Source: Polyporus tsugae (Eukaryota; Basidiomycota; Agaricomycetes; Polyporales; Polyporaceae). From it: DNA of 64,000 bases. The stretch spans positions 1,116,001 to 1,180,000 of the forward strand of contig JAHRBS010000001.1 of the NCBI GenBank assembly GCA_024305745.1. Direction: 5' to 3'. This document shows positions 1-10,409 of the stretch, one piece after another. The notes under the pieces were generated by a model. It was given only the letters and a program-made list of their open reading frames with translations. It did no database searches and was not told the DNA's origin. Each line of letters opens with the position of its first letter. Positions within the stretch are counted from its first letter, which is position 1. Position numbers and translations under genes: made by a program.

Positions 1-188
1 CTCGCGCGTTGATGTCCCCATTCGCGGGGCCTGAATGTCTGCCAGGTGCAGGACACTAGAGGACGGGGCGCGCGTTAGAGCTTGATGCACACGACCGACC
101 AAGGACAGTAGGATCACATACCGCTCTTTGGCTGAACCCTGAGGTCCAGGGCTTCCGCGCAAGAGGAGAGAGTCACCGGAGATCACGG
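1..188 (-). CDS. Tudor-SN / SND1 nuclease-domain protein, 5' end only
   Basis: Two minus-strand exons are visible, 122..188 and 1..55, joined by a GT..AG intron at 56..121. They read ...VISGDSLLLRG... and then KERVLHLADIQAPRMG. This matches my memory of the start of the first staphylococcal-nuclease-like repeat in fungal Tudor-SN (SND1) proteins. The family consists of several SN-like repeats plus a Tudor domain and works in RNA decay, splicing and stress granules. The frame is open to base 1, so the rest lies outside the window. The initiator exon is unresolved. ATG at 358..360 begins MAMK, followed by a GTGAGC donor, but the phases (0 against 1) do not match the acceptor after position 189. 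Family identification is fairly firm; the start is not. Confidence 0.75.
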
Positions 189-570
189 CTGGTTACTCGG
201 TGATGTTCAGAACACACAGAACGGACGAGAGAGATGGGCGATGGATTCCATACATTTCACGATCTATAGTTTGGACCCGCACCCAAGACTAAGATCAGCC
301 AAACCGGTCGTGTACGGCGCCCGCCGGCTGGCGAAAGTTGCTCACCCCTTTCATAGCCATTGTTGCAAGAAAACAGGCCGGGTAGGTGAGATGCCAAGCA
401 GTGATAGGGGTGGATGAAACGGAACAGGAGATTTCGTAGATGGCTTCGCGACGCGTCTGCCAGCACTTGCTTTTCTGAGCCACGTGGGAGGAGGAGGTCC
501 AGCCTTTCCCACGCTCCATTTCCCTCAGCTTGCTGTCGTCCAGACCGCGTCCGTCGTGCTTGCCACCACC
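189..570. other. Intergenic / 5' region between SND1 and bS6m
   Basis: This stretch should hold the first exon or exons and the promoter of the leftward SND1 gene, and the promoter of the rightward bS6m gene. The only suggestive coding piece is the MAMK start at 358..360 on the minus strand. No other gene-like frame was seen. Confidence 0.4.
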
Positions 571-1047
571 ATGCCGTTCTACCAGCTCGTCTGCATCGCC
601 GCCCATTACCCCGAATATGTCTGTCTGGACCCTGTGCTTGACTTTGAACACATATGCTGATGTATAACCAACTCCTCCAGAAACACATCAAGGACCTCGT
701 TACTCGTGTTGCGTCGCACGTTCTGGATAATGGCGGCGTAGTACGCAAGCTGGATTCGTGGGGTACCCGCACTCTTCCCCAGCGCATGCGGAGAAACAAG
801 CAGTACCATTTCATTGGCGAGTGCGTACTCAACTCTGTACTGTTCGCGAACATTTGTGAACATGAAGTGATGTCCGTCGTTCGACAGTTATTGGACCATG
901 CAGTTCGATGCTTCACCAACAACATTGCGTGGCTTGAACACCATCATGCGGCATGATCCTCGAATCATTCGGTGGACCAACTTGAAGATGGGCGAAAAAG
1001 TGACCGACGTGCGGCTTTTCCTCGAAAAGACCGCCGAGAGGATATAA
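571..1047 (+). CDS. Mitochondrial small-subunit ribosomal protein bS6m
   Basis: Exons 571..618, 681..820 and 888..1047 join into a 115-residue protein beginning MPFYQLVCIAAHYPEY. All introns are GT..AG with matching phases (0, 2). The spliced product has the bS6m pattern: GGVVR, WGTRTLPQRMRR, Q/DYWTM, then RHDPRIIRWTNLKMG. bS6 binds 16S rRNA with bS18 in the small-subunit platform; the mitochondrial form acts in the matrix. Length is normal for fungal MRPS6. No long presequence is visible, which is usual for this family. Its 3' end faces the HAD gene (convergent, about 210 bp apart). An unspliced frame at 654..956 covers only the middle exon correctly. Confidence 0.93.
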
Positions 1048-1257
1048 TCCACTCTACTATCCCCCGTCGAATCACCTATCGCTTTGGATACTAACCATCC
1101 AATACCCTTCCCCCCCTCCAATTTTCGTTCGGCATCGACCTAGACGGACAGGGATGTGTCCTCTGGTTTGGACGGGAGTCCCCATCTATATTACTGGTTC
1201 GTCAATGTATTACTGCTCTCCTTAATCAACAGCTCTCGCATGCTCTTTGTCCCCTCT

Positions 1258-2454
1258 TCACCGCGCTGCTCGCTCTTGCACCCATTCCACCACCCGAGAC
1301 AAGCCTGGAACCACCTGGACCCCGTTCAAGCTCTCCCCGGATTCCTTTCGCTCTTCGTCTCCTTCCGGTCCTGGTCTGCGTACCAGCAGCGCCTGCAGCC
1401 CGCAAGCCATCGCGCCTCGATAGTCGCTGACCAAGAGGGCCAAGCAATCCATACGTAAGACCCCACGAAAGCATTCATATCGACAACCTGGAGACGCTAC
1501 CCACCAGTCAAGCTCGTCGCCGATATGCACCGTCTCCTGGGGCTCGACACTCAAACGCTCGCAGGCGCGTCGGAAGATTGCGCACGAGGGCTTCTCCACG
1601 CCTTCTTCTTCGCTTAGAACCACCGCGTCGAGATAGGGCATGATACCGAGGTCTTCGATTACAGCTCCTTCGATCACGAGGCTGCGGTTAGCACTCAAAT
1701 CCGGATGTTGGGGCCTGTCAGTGCACGGACTTACTCATGCGCCCATCTGTGTTGCTGATGACCCCGATGAGAACGTTGAGCTCTCTCAGCCTCCGCACTG
1801 TACGCGCGAACGCATGCCGGCATGGGATAGAGTTAGAGTTGGGGGGTCGGAATGTTCAGATCTAGAGGAGGCCGCGGGAGAGGTGGAGCATGTACGTACG
1901 TGTGAGGAGCGTATCGTCGAAGAGCTTGTATCCCTCCCGCGAGCTGAAACGCTTGAGCAGTCGCGGGACGATCTCGCCAATGGAACGGTCCACGGCTTCG
2001 AAGACACAACAACCAACTAGTCGGCATGCAAACGCTCTATCCACGCTCACGGACGGCACACACCTTGGGCATCCGCGCCGGCACCTATCGCGGTCCTTTT
2101 GATGACATCTCCCCACCACTCTTCTGCCCCGCCGCGGTATACGGGCTGTTCTTGTTGCACCTGCTTGAGGGCTTGGAGTTTCGCGTTTCATGGGCATTGA
2201 CGCGATCGAAGGAACGGTCAGATAGTGACGCACGCGGGGCCACGCAATCGCATCGACGAAGATTTCAGCTCGGCCAGCACGAGGGGGACCGCGAACATCA
2301 CGATGTATGTACCGGTTTTGAAGGACCGTTTGAGCGCGTCGGGCTCGAGGATGCCGAGGTTGGGTTCGAACGTCTGCGAGTACTGGACGTAGATGGGCAG
2401 ACGGGGTGTTATGATGGTGTGCAGCACGTCGAATGTCACAAGCCGGATAGCCAT
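1258..2454 (-). CDS. HAD-like hydrolase (HDHD3-type)
   Basis: Six exons on the minus strand: 2313..2454, 2064..2171, 1900..1995, 1735..1797, 1505..1667 and 1258..1426. All phases agree and give 246 residues. The N-terminus MAIRLVTFDVLHT is motif I of the haloacid dehalogenase superfamily, but the second aspartate of the usual DxDxT is replaced (FDVLHT). The rest follows HDHD3-like proteins: FSSREGYKLFDDTL cap, GVISNTDGRM (motif II), EEEGVEKPSCAIF (motif III lysine) and HIGDELDCDYRGA (motif IV). A phosphatase or dehalogenase-like role is expected. The HDHD3 family itself lacks a settled substrate, and the missing second aspartate is typical of it. Location is probably cytosolic, since no signal is seen. 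Confidence 0.88.
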
Positions 2455-2754
2455 GAATTCGAACGGGCGGCGATGTCGTGGAGGTCGACGAGAACCAGTG
2501 GCAGGCTCCCAGTACTAGTGTCACGGTGGCCAGTACATCGGCCAGCCGGACCGGGCATACTCACTACAAGCGCTGATGGACTGCTCTTCGTCTCTTGCCA
2601 ATGCCTGTATCTGCTAGCTTGATCAAGCCCGCGCACCTGGGGCCGATGCGACCTTGACACATGCTATAGGGTATCATAACAGCGCCTCGACGGCACGTAG
2701 CATACAATTGACACGCAGCACGTCTCTCATGTCCGTTCACCCCGTCTTCAAGCT

Positions 2755-3390
2755 TCAAATCCCATACACGGACAGATCCTCATCCGCACCCGGCGAGATC
2801 CACACCGCGCCCATGACCCCTCCGAAGTCGACCAGCCTGTGCACCCCGCGGTCCTCGAACCCCAGGCTCTGAAATGTCCCCTTCGAGCCTTCATTCGTCG
2901 AGTCGAACAAGCCGAGCACGACGTCCACCCCGCGCTCGCGCCTCGCCCACGCGAGGAGCGCCGTCGCCGCCTCCTTCGCGTACCCCTTCCGCATCGCCTC
3001 CGGGAGGATTGCGAACCCAAGGTCAGGCACCTCGTACGCCGTCGGACTGTCCCCGCGCATAAGGGAGACGGTCCCGACTGACTTGCAGCGCGCGAGCCGC
3101 TCCTGGAAGGGAGCATCGCCATCCAGCGGCGACGCGGGGTTCGAAGGCTTGAGACCGACGAGGAGGGTGCCGTAGCCGTTGCGCTCGTGCTCTGCGACAA
3201 ACCGTGTGGAGAGGCGCTCGTGCGCAGCGGCGCGGTCGACGATGGCGGTGCCGGCGCCGCCGGTCGCGTCGCGGATGAACTCGGGGGTGTTGTAGAGCTC
3301 GACGAGGAAGTTGCAGTGCGCGTCAAGGTCGGGCTGGAAATAGGAGAGGTAGAGGCGGGGGGACTCGATGTAGAAGTTGGGGTCGGTCAT
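2755..3390 (-). CDS. GNAT-family N-acetyltransferase (RimJ/RimL-like)
   Basis: A single uninterrupted exon encodes 211 residues. It starts MTDPNFYIESPRLYLSYF, the usual opening of fungal Acetyltransf_3 proteins. Later elements are GTVSLMRGD (beta4), then DLGFAILPEAMRKGYAKEA, where the acetyl-CoA loop would lie, and a C-terminal strand region GFEDRGVHRLVDFGG. The frame is open upstream to 3543, but homologues begin at the MTDPNF methionine, so I chose 3390. Members transfer an acetyl group from acetyl-CoA to an amine, often a protein N-terminus or a small molecule. The substrate cannot be told here. It is one of the few intronless genes in the window. Confidence 0.88.
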   Translation of the reverse strand: MTDPNFYIESPRLYLSYFQPDLDAHCNFLVELYNTPEFIRDATGGAGTAIVDRAAAHERLSTRFVAEHERNGYGTLLVGLKPSNPASPLDGDAPFQERLARCKSVGTVSLMRGDSPTAYEVPDLGFAILPEAMRKGYAKEAATALLAWARRERGVDVVLGLFDSTNEGSKGTFQSLGFEDRGVHRLVDFGGVMGAVWISPGADEDLSVYGI

Positions 3391-6300
3391 GGTCGCTGAG
3401 GCCGCGAGCGTTGTTCGTGAGGGAACTGCGGCTGAGGGCGTATGGATGGGGCTTTCCGGTAAGTCTGTGTGTGGATCACGGACTACGATCTTGGTCAGGA
3501 AGGGTCGCCTCGTGGTAAATTGGAGCGCTGTGACGACGAGCAATCTGGGTGGTTAGTTCCACGACTCGGACGCAAGCTGTCGAGCAACATGCTATCGTCA
3601 AGCAATCCGGAATACCCATCAGTGAAAGCTGCTCACCAACCGGCGGTCGACAATGTGGAGGAGAGTATCGAAGAGGCTGATGCCCGACCGCGACTGCTGT
3701 ACTTACTAGTACCGCTGGGATCATGGGAACGGAATCAAGTGACTCGGTGTTATCAACTTCAAATCAGCCACCCCTACCGGCCTCAAGGCAAAGAGTCAAG
3801 GATGCGACACAGCGAGCTCACGTCATTTATAGTCCAGTGAAGACTGTAAGAGGAGGAAATTGAGCGGTGACCCATCTCCATGGGCAACTTGACTATCAAG
3901 AGTCAGCGAAGGTACACTCTGTAACGTGGACTCAGCAGCTGAAGGCGGCGCAGGCATTGTTACCTTCATTTCTCGTACGACTCGATCGATCCCCTCCGAT
4001 CCTCTATATTATCGCCGGAATGGCACGCATTACGGTGTCTCGTACGGTCATCATAATCAGTTAAGCTGATGATCTACCACGCTCAGAGTGTGTGGTGGAG
4101 TCGAACAGCACGGCGAACTTGCTTTGTGCCTCATGAGCTGAAGTATGCCGCCGAGCGTTGCTTGGGCGAATCGCCTAGGGTTTCATGAGGTGAATCAGTG
4201 CACAGCGGAGCTCCAAAGTCCATGTTACGCTCCAACGGTTTGTATTTCGGAAGTGATTTGATTTGCCATGTTGGGAAGGTGGTTTGTTGAAACATAGTGG
4301 CGGTGCTGTGTGGGAGCAGCCCAAGCGACAAGGCTCATGATGATAATGCCGAGCATGGAGACTCGGGTCGCGTCCGGCAGCCAGCCAACCGGCTGGGCGT
4401 GTGCCTTCAATTCTCCACGGCCACTGGAAGAGAAGCGAAGGCCGGGGGGCTGTCGCGATCTCGAAATTGGAGACTTGAAACCACATCTTTCGGCCACGCG
4501 GTCTCACTGCCGGCGAGTCCTTCGGCTGACAAGAAACGTATCTGGTACACTTATCTAGATGAAGGTAGACCGAGAAAAAATGAGCAATGTGGGGAAATGA
4601 AAATTTGTGGTGCTCCTCCACTGTCCAATCGCACTCCGACGGCATTGATCGTACATTCCTGGTAATGCGCAATCCAGGGACGGTCCCCGCGGTCCAGAAG
4701 TTCAGAATTTCGGCGGAGACGGGGAGCCAGTAGCCTCGCCGGCGCTACGAGAACGACACGCACCGGAGACCCAGCCTTTCGCGGACTTAACGCGGGGTAG
4801 CTTGACGACGACGGGAAAGTTGCTCAGGACGGACAGCAATTGAAGCATCGCTCTTGCCTTGCTTATGCAGAAGGTGGCGGGGCCGGATCACTGAGAAGCC
4901 AGACTGATTGACGAAGGAGTAATATAGATGAGATCCAGGTCTGGGTTCCGGGGACGCATGACGCCCGGGCAAGCATCGAGCAAGTCCGTTCCTCCCTCGA
5001 GGAGCGGAAGCCCCGGCTGCCTGCCCATCGCTCGCTCGCACGCTGGCCGAGTGGTCTCCTATGCATGCCGTCGATGAAAATGCACGCTGCACACGTACGG
5101 GCGTATATTCGGACGCGGTTGGCGAGTGCCATGGAAGACGATAAACGGGTGCCTGGTGCGAAGAGAGGTGGAAATCTGTTGCACGGGCAGGGCAGGGCCT
5201 ACGTTCAGATCCGGGGAGCGACGGCGGAGATTCTGAATCTGGACAATCTGGTCCAAGGTCCCGAGCTCCTTTCGGCATGACGGCGACGCTAGCGTGTACT
5301 TACGGTACTAAGAGGCCTGTACTTACGTTATGACAGTGGCATGGACATGCATTCCATCTGCGTTCATTCGCAGACGAGTGTACGTGTCCTGATCAAATTT
5401 TCGCTGTTTGTTTCAGGGAACCGCCGCATCGCATCGGCTATGGCATATGGGGCCGTCGGCGCCGCCGATGCACTGTATTGGTATGAGAATGCAACATAAG
5501 TAGCTAGGATCTGTGGGACAGAGCTTCAATGGAGGGACAATGCAAGGAACGGAGGCCATCTGCAGCACGATCCACGCACCGTATATGCCCATTTCAAGAC
5601 ATGCCACAGAGGTGGATAGTTAATTCGGTGTTGCGTGTGATACGAAAGGTACATTGTTCTGGAATAGGTTCCCGAGTCGGCGTAGGATGACCGCAGACAC
5701 AGATCACAATTTGTGCAGGAGCTCGTTGGGCCTTCTGTCCGAGAAAGATTGTCGTGACACGTCGTGGCCTTGGATCGAGGTTCGGAGGTGCCGCAGAAGT
5801 GGCGGTAAAGCCAAAGGCGGCCACAAGCGTTTGGGGTGCACAAACAGGGAAACAACTCTCCTTGTCCGTCAGGTGAAGCAGCCGACGTCAGATCCCTGGT
5901 GTGCGGTTGAGAAGGACGAATGGACGGGGAGCCGCATGGCATGGCGTGGATACGTCGGAGGCGCCGAGGCCGAATGGAGTAAGGCCGCGCACCAGCTCCG
6001 TGACCTCCGTTGAACGCGAGAGCAGAGCACGCCATGGAGTGCGGGGGATGCATACGAGCAGGCGGTATTTGTTTGCGATAAGGAAGGTGCGGGTGGATGA
6101 CCATGCGGGGGTAGAGGATCCGGATGTGGGGCGGAGGCAATTTGAGCAGAGAACACGGTTGTGGCGTGGGAAGGGTGTCCCGGACCACTCGAGACTGCTT
6201 CCGAGTGCGAGCGATGACTATCTTCTGTCAAGGCTCTAGATCTGACGCTTACAGTATACTTGTGTCTCTCGTCACAATTCGACGGCTGGCTATGGCTATG

Positions 6301-7006
6301 AATAGACCCAACTGCAAGTGCTCTCGTGTGAACCTTGTCTCTGGCCGTCGGCGCTGATGTATCTGTCCGCTACAACCCGCATCTCGAATCGCCGGTCTGC
6401 GGTCGCTCCCCCGCACCGCACATGGGTCCACCGGGACACGACATGGCGACTTGGGTGGAACTAATAGACTGAACCCCTGGCTACGGATGCGAACGCTCTC
6501 TGCCATGGGGAATGGCGGTGGGGCATGGCCAGCTCGAACGCAGGCTGGGGGTTGTCCGCTCTAACCGGTGTGGGCGGCCAGACAGCCGAGGACGGACTGC
6601 GAAGGGGGCGGCTGAGAGCGGGGAAAGCCGCCATCGAGGTGGGCCTGGGGGGCGGAGATGGGCGGCTCTTGTGACCGTCGACGGGGGACGGAGGGGAGGA
6701 AGAGGGTTCCCATGCTGGGAGCGGTGACGTCCGATCTGTAGCCCATATGGCACTGGCAGGGCGCGAGAAGAGAGGGCGAGGGCTGTTCCTGCCTGAACTC
6801 GCTCGGGTCGCGCCAGGATCCGCGGGGTTATCAATCCTGGCACTGGCAGCCCCCGGCAAGCCCAAGTGCTCGACGCATGTTTCCCCGTGGACTTCGATGC
6901 CGGGTCTCTCGTCGTGCGCGGGCGCGGAAGTCCAGTCCGAGATCGTCTGTCTCTTCCGTAGCTCCCTTTCTGTCTCTCTCTCGCCTCACAGAAGCCCGCT
7001 CCCCGT
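3391..7006. other. Gene-poor interval
   Basis: About 3.6 kb with no gene I can recognise on either strand. Open frames exist (for example minus 4175..4672, minus 5526..6188, plus 5065..5280) but have no family resemblance and no convincing splice partners. The GC-rich stretch 6480-6990 probably belongs to the upstream region of the Mei2-like gene. No tandem repeats or terminal inverted repeats were noticed. Confidence 0.45.
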
Positions 7007-7016
7007 CATATAAAAC
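7007..7016 (+). promoter_or_regulatory. TATA-box-like element upstream of the Mei2-like gene
   Basis: The sequence CATATAAAAC lies about 230 bp before the chosen ATG (7244). A pyrimidine-rich leader follows, as is common in basidiomycete promoters. This is inferred from sequence alone. Confidence 0.4.
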
Positions 7017-7243
7017 ACCCCGCGGCTGCGCGGCCCCCCGAGCTCTTGATCTTGCGCTCCCAGTTGCTCTTGGCCCCGTCTCCTGATCTGTCTTGCTTTG
7101 TGCCCTTCTGGTACGACTACTGCCAGTGCTTGTTCGGCTGCCCCCGCTGCCTATCTTCGCACGCGTCGCCTCTCCTTGATCCCTGTTACTCGCCCAGCCT
7201 CGCCCATTGCACCCTCCCCGCCCTCTTGCTCGCCGTCACGCCC

Positions 7244-10200
7244 ATGGATCTTCACGCTGTACCGTTCCCCACCACCAATCAGTCGGAAGATGTTCGTACC
7301 GCCTCGTTTGCGCTGCAGCTCATCATCTTCGCACGTTGGCTAACGCCCGTCCTCTCCAGTCTTCATTCATCGACAAAAAGCCCTCCGTCCCTCCTCGTCT
7401 CCATTCCACCCCCTCCCTGCCAAACCTTTGGTCAGTCCCTCCGCCTCTTGTATTCGTCGGAAAAGTAGAATTCTGATTTGTTATTGTGCCTCACAGGCTT
7501 CCGCATCACTACGGTCCCCTGTCATCTTCTCTTCCTCTCCAGGGCCCTGCCAGACACCGCCCCCACCTCCGTCCCCTAGACCTGGCGTCTTCTCCGTCAT
7601 CTTCGCCGACTAAAAAGGACGGCATCTTAGACCTCGCCCGCCGCCCGCCATCTCTCCTCACCCCTCCGCTAACGCCCTCGTCATCTTTTAACGGAGCGAC
7701 CAACGATACCCCTTCCACACCGCCGGACCTTCACTCTCCTTTGCGCTGGGTCTCCTCCTCCGAACGCGACCGCACCTACTCCTCCGCTCATTCTGCATAT
7801 ACGGCTACTATCAAGGCATTCATGCCCACACCGACAGCTGCTGCGCATAACGTCGGTTACCTCACTCCAACGAGCGCTCGATCACACTCCCTTTCCTCCG
7901 ATGACGGCTCCGGAGCAATTGCAGCCCCGGACTCAGCGCACGACCTCTCTACTTTGGCGACTGGACTTGCCAGCGTCGATATAACTCCTAGGGATGAGCG
8001 TACTTGCGTCTTGGATCGACAAGACGAACAGCCTGTCTTTGACATCGACATCGGTGAGACATCGTGTGATAAGCCTACCCGGTTGATCCTGGTGAGTAAA
8101 ATTTTGTTAGTTCACATGGTGCGCATAGTCACGATTTGCCCCCGAAAGGTCCGCAACGTATCGCCGACAGCCCCGGCGAACGTCCTGCGTGAAACATTCT
8201 CGGGCATGGGCGACATCAAAGGCATCCTCGCGCGTTTCCAAGCCACTCAAGGCATCGTCCTCTTAGCCTTCTATGATACTCGACACGCAGCTAGGGCTTT
8301 TCGACACGTCACAGCAAATCAAGTAACAACTCTAGGGGACATTCGGTTGGTGGCCACGTTCGTATCCCCGGCTCAAGTGGAAAAGGTATGACAATTTCTC
8401 TGATGTTGAAAGGCCCTCCCTGAGGCTGCTATTTTAGCTCGCTGGGAAGTCAGATTTCCTGTCCGAGATGGATGGCTCTTTCTTTGTCACGGTGGAGGCA
8501 CGATCTGTTGCTCCCAGAGACGTGCAGAATCTGCTCGCATCATTTGGCGAGTTGGCATCCTTTGACGGTGCAGGTACAGACCCTCTTGACCAGGTAAGGA
8601 TGGTGGATGGTTATGCTATTGCACTGTATTCACACACATTTCTCGCAGACTTTCCATGTGGACTACCATGATTGTAGAGACGCTGCGAATGCATATAAGG
8701 CACTCAACAATCGAACCATTTTCGGTGCCCGCCTCACCATCGTGTCTAACAAGGACGTCTTGACACATCCTGTTCGGCTGATGCAAGGCGCTGCTCGTAG
8801 CTCGGTAAGACGGCCTACACTGGTGATCGATTAACAATTTTTGACGCCTTGCTTGGGCAGGAGGACGAGTTGCAGCGTGAGATGGAAGGCAAGTAACATT
8901 TCGATTCACTCGAGCTCGCACCGTGGGTAGCTCATCTCGTTGTTCTCGACTTCGTGTAGGCCGCACTCGCCCTCGGAGTGTAAGCGCTAGCGACGGCGTG
9001 GGCACCCCAGATGCGATCCGGAAACTGAGGAACACCAAGGAAGTTTCCCAAGATCATGGACGCCGCTCCTCGAACGACCTCTTCTTTGATGCGATCGGCA
9101 AGGTATCTAGTTACAGTCTTAAACTGCTTCACGAGTCTCACCGTGACGTCGTTTCCTCTCATGCAGGCATTCCACCCCTCTCACACCACGCCTCCGCGCT
9201 CCCGCAGTATCAGCGCGATTGCTGATAACAGCACGAGCGTCAGGATTCAGCCACCTCCGAGTGGGTTTGTCCCCGCCCTTGGCCCTGTTTATCCGTATGC
9301 AGAACCACCTTACGTCTATGGACATCCTGCGCCGATCCACATTCCGTCCATGTATCCGCCCCACCCATACTCGTACCCGGTATACGGCCATGACGTAGGG
9401 TTGTATGGCCCCGATGTCGATGGGGTGAGTTGGGCTTACGCGACTCCCCATCCACTTCAAGTCGATTACCAACTGCCGTCTCGCCCCCCTGTGTATGCAG
9501 TGCCCATTGCACCTGCCAGTGTCTCGCCAGGAAGGCATCCCCAGCATTCGTCAGAGGTTGGTGTCAATGCCCCCCAGGTCGTTCCCAGCTCCGACGGACA
9601 CAGCGAACGGACGAGTCGCCTTGGGCCTAGTGGCGAGGGCACCGACGGTCTACCCGGAGGACAACGCGTTCCTGGGGCGAAGAATGTTCTCGATATCCAG
9701 GCGATCGAGGGCGGCGTTGATACGCGGACTACTGTCATGATCAAGAACATTCCGAACAAGATGACCGACAGGGACCTCAAGAACTTCGTCGACAAGGTTT
9801 GTCCACGGCGCATAGATTTCATGTATCTCCGCATGGATTTTCAGAACGGTATGCTTCTTGACCACATTTTGTATGCTGCTTGGAGGTTGAAATTATTTGG
9901 CAGGCTGTAATGTCGGTTACGCCTTCGTCAACTTCATCACCGTCCAAGATCTCTTGCACTTCGCCAGAACCCAGATAGGTGTCAAATGGTACGTCCGTTA
10001 CAGCGTGTGCCTTCTCGTCGCTCGATAGTTTAGTTTGATTTCCAGGAACATGTATTCCAGCGAGAAGACCCTCCACATGTGCTACGCGACATATCAGTAA
10101 GTTCGACTCTGAAACGTTCGCCGGAGCCTGTGCTAATAGCTTATTTCCAGGGGGAAGGAGTCTCTCGTCGAGAAGTTCAAGAACTCCTGTATCATGGACG

Positions 10201-10409
10201 AGAAGGAGGCGTGGCGCCCGAAGATCTACTACTCCGATGGTCCGAACCAAGGTCTTCCGGAACCGTTCCCGCCGCCCACCCACCTGCGTCGCAAGGAGCG
10301 AAGTCAGCATAATCGAGGCGCTCTATTTGTCCCGGGCACCCATCATCAGCCATCGGGTGGCGGGGGCCTCTACCACCACCGGCCGCATCCTCCTCGTAGG
10401 TCTGGCTAG
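7244..10409 (+). CDS. Mei2-like RNA-binding protein (RRM)
   Basis: Twelve exons with agreeing phases: 7244..7291, 7360..7430, 7497..8091, 8149..8385, 8438..8593, 8649..8804, 8861..8888, 8960..9102, 9167..9848, 9904..9988, 10046..10096, 10151..10409. The product has 836 residues. The N-terminal third is Ser/Pro-rich and disordered. Two degenerate RRM-like units lie near residues 239-320 and 325-410. The C-terminal Mei2-type RRM begins TTVMIKNIPNKMTDRDL (about residue 665) and continues GCNVGYAFVNF and EAWRPKIYYSDG. Mei2 proteins bind RNA and drive meiotic entry in fission yeast. In basidiomycetes the role is inferred. The intron after exon 7 appears to use a GC donor (8889..8959). A TATA-like box lies upstream. 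Confidence 0.9.

Noticed and set aside
5041..5085. tRNA-like text GCTGGCCGAGTGGTC
   Set aside because: It resembles the D-arm of a Leu/Ser tRNA, but no T arm or matching acceptor stem follows within 110 bases.
9424..9434. GTGAGT donor-like site inside exon 9 of the Mei2-like gene
   Set aside because: The frame stays open with sensible Pro/Tyr-rich sequence on both sides and no needed acceptor was found.
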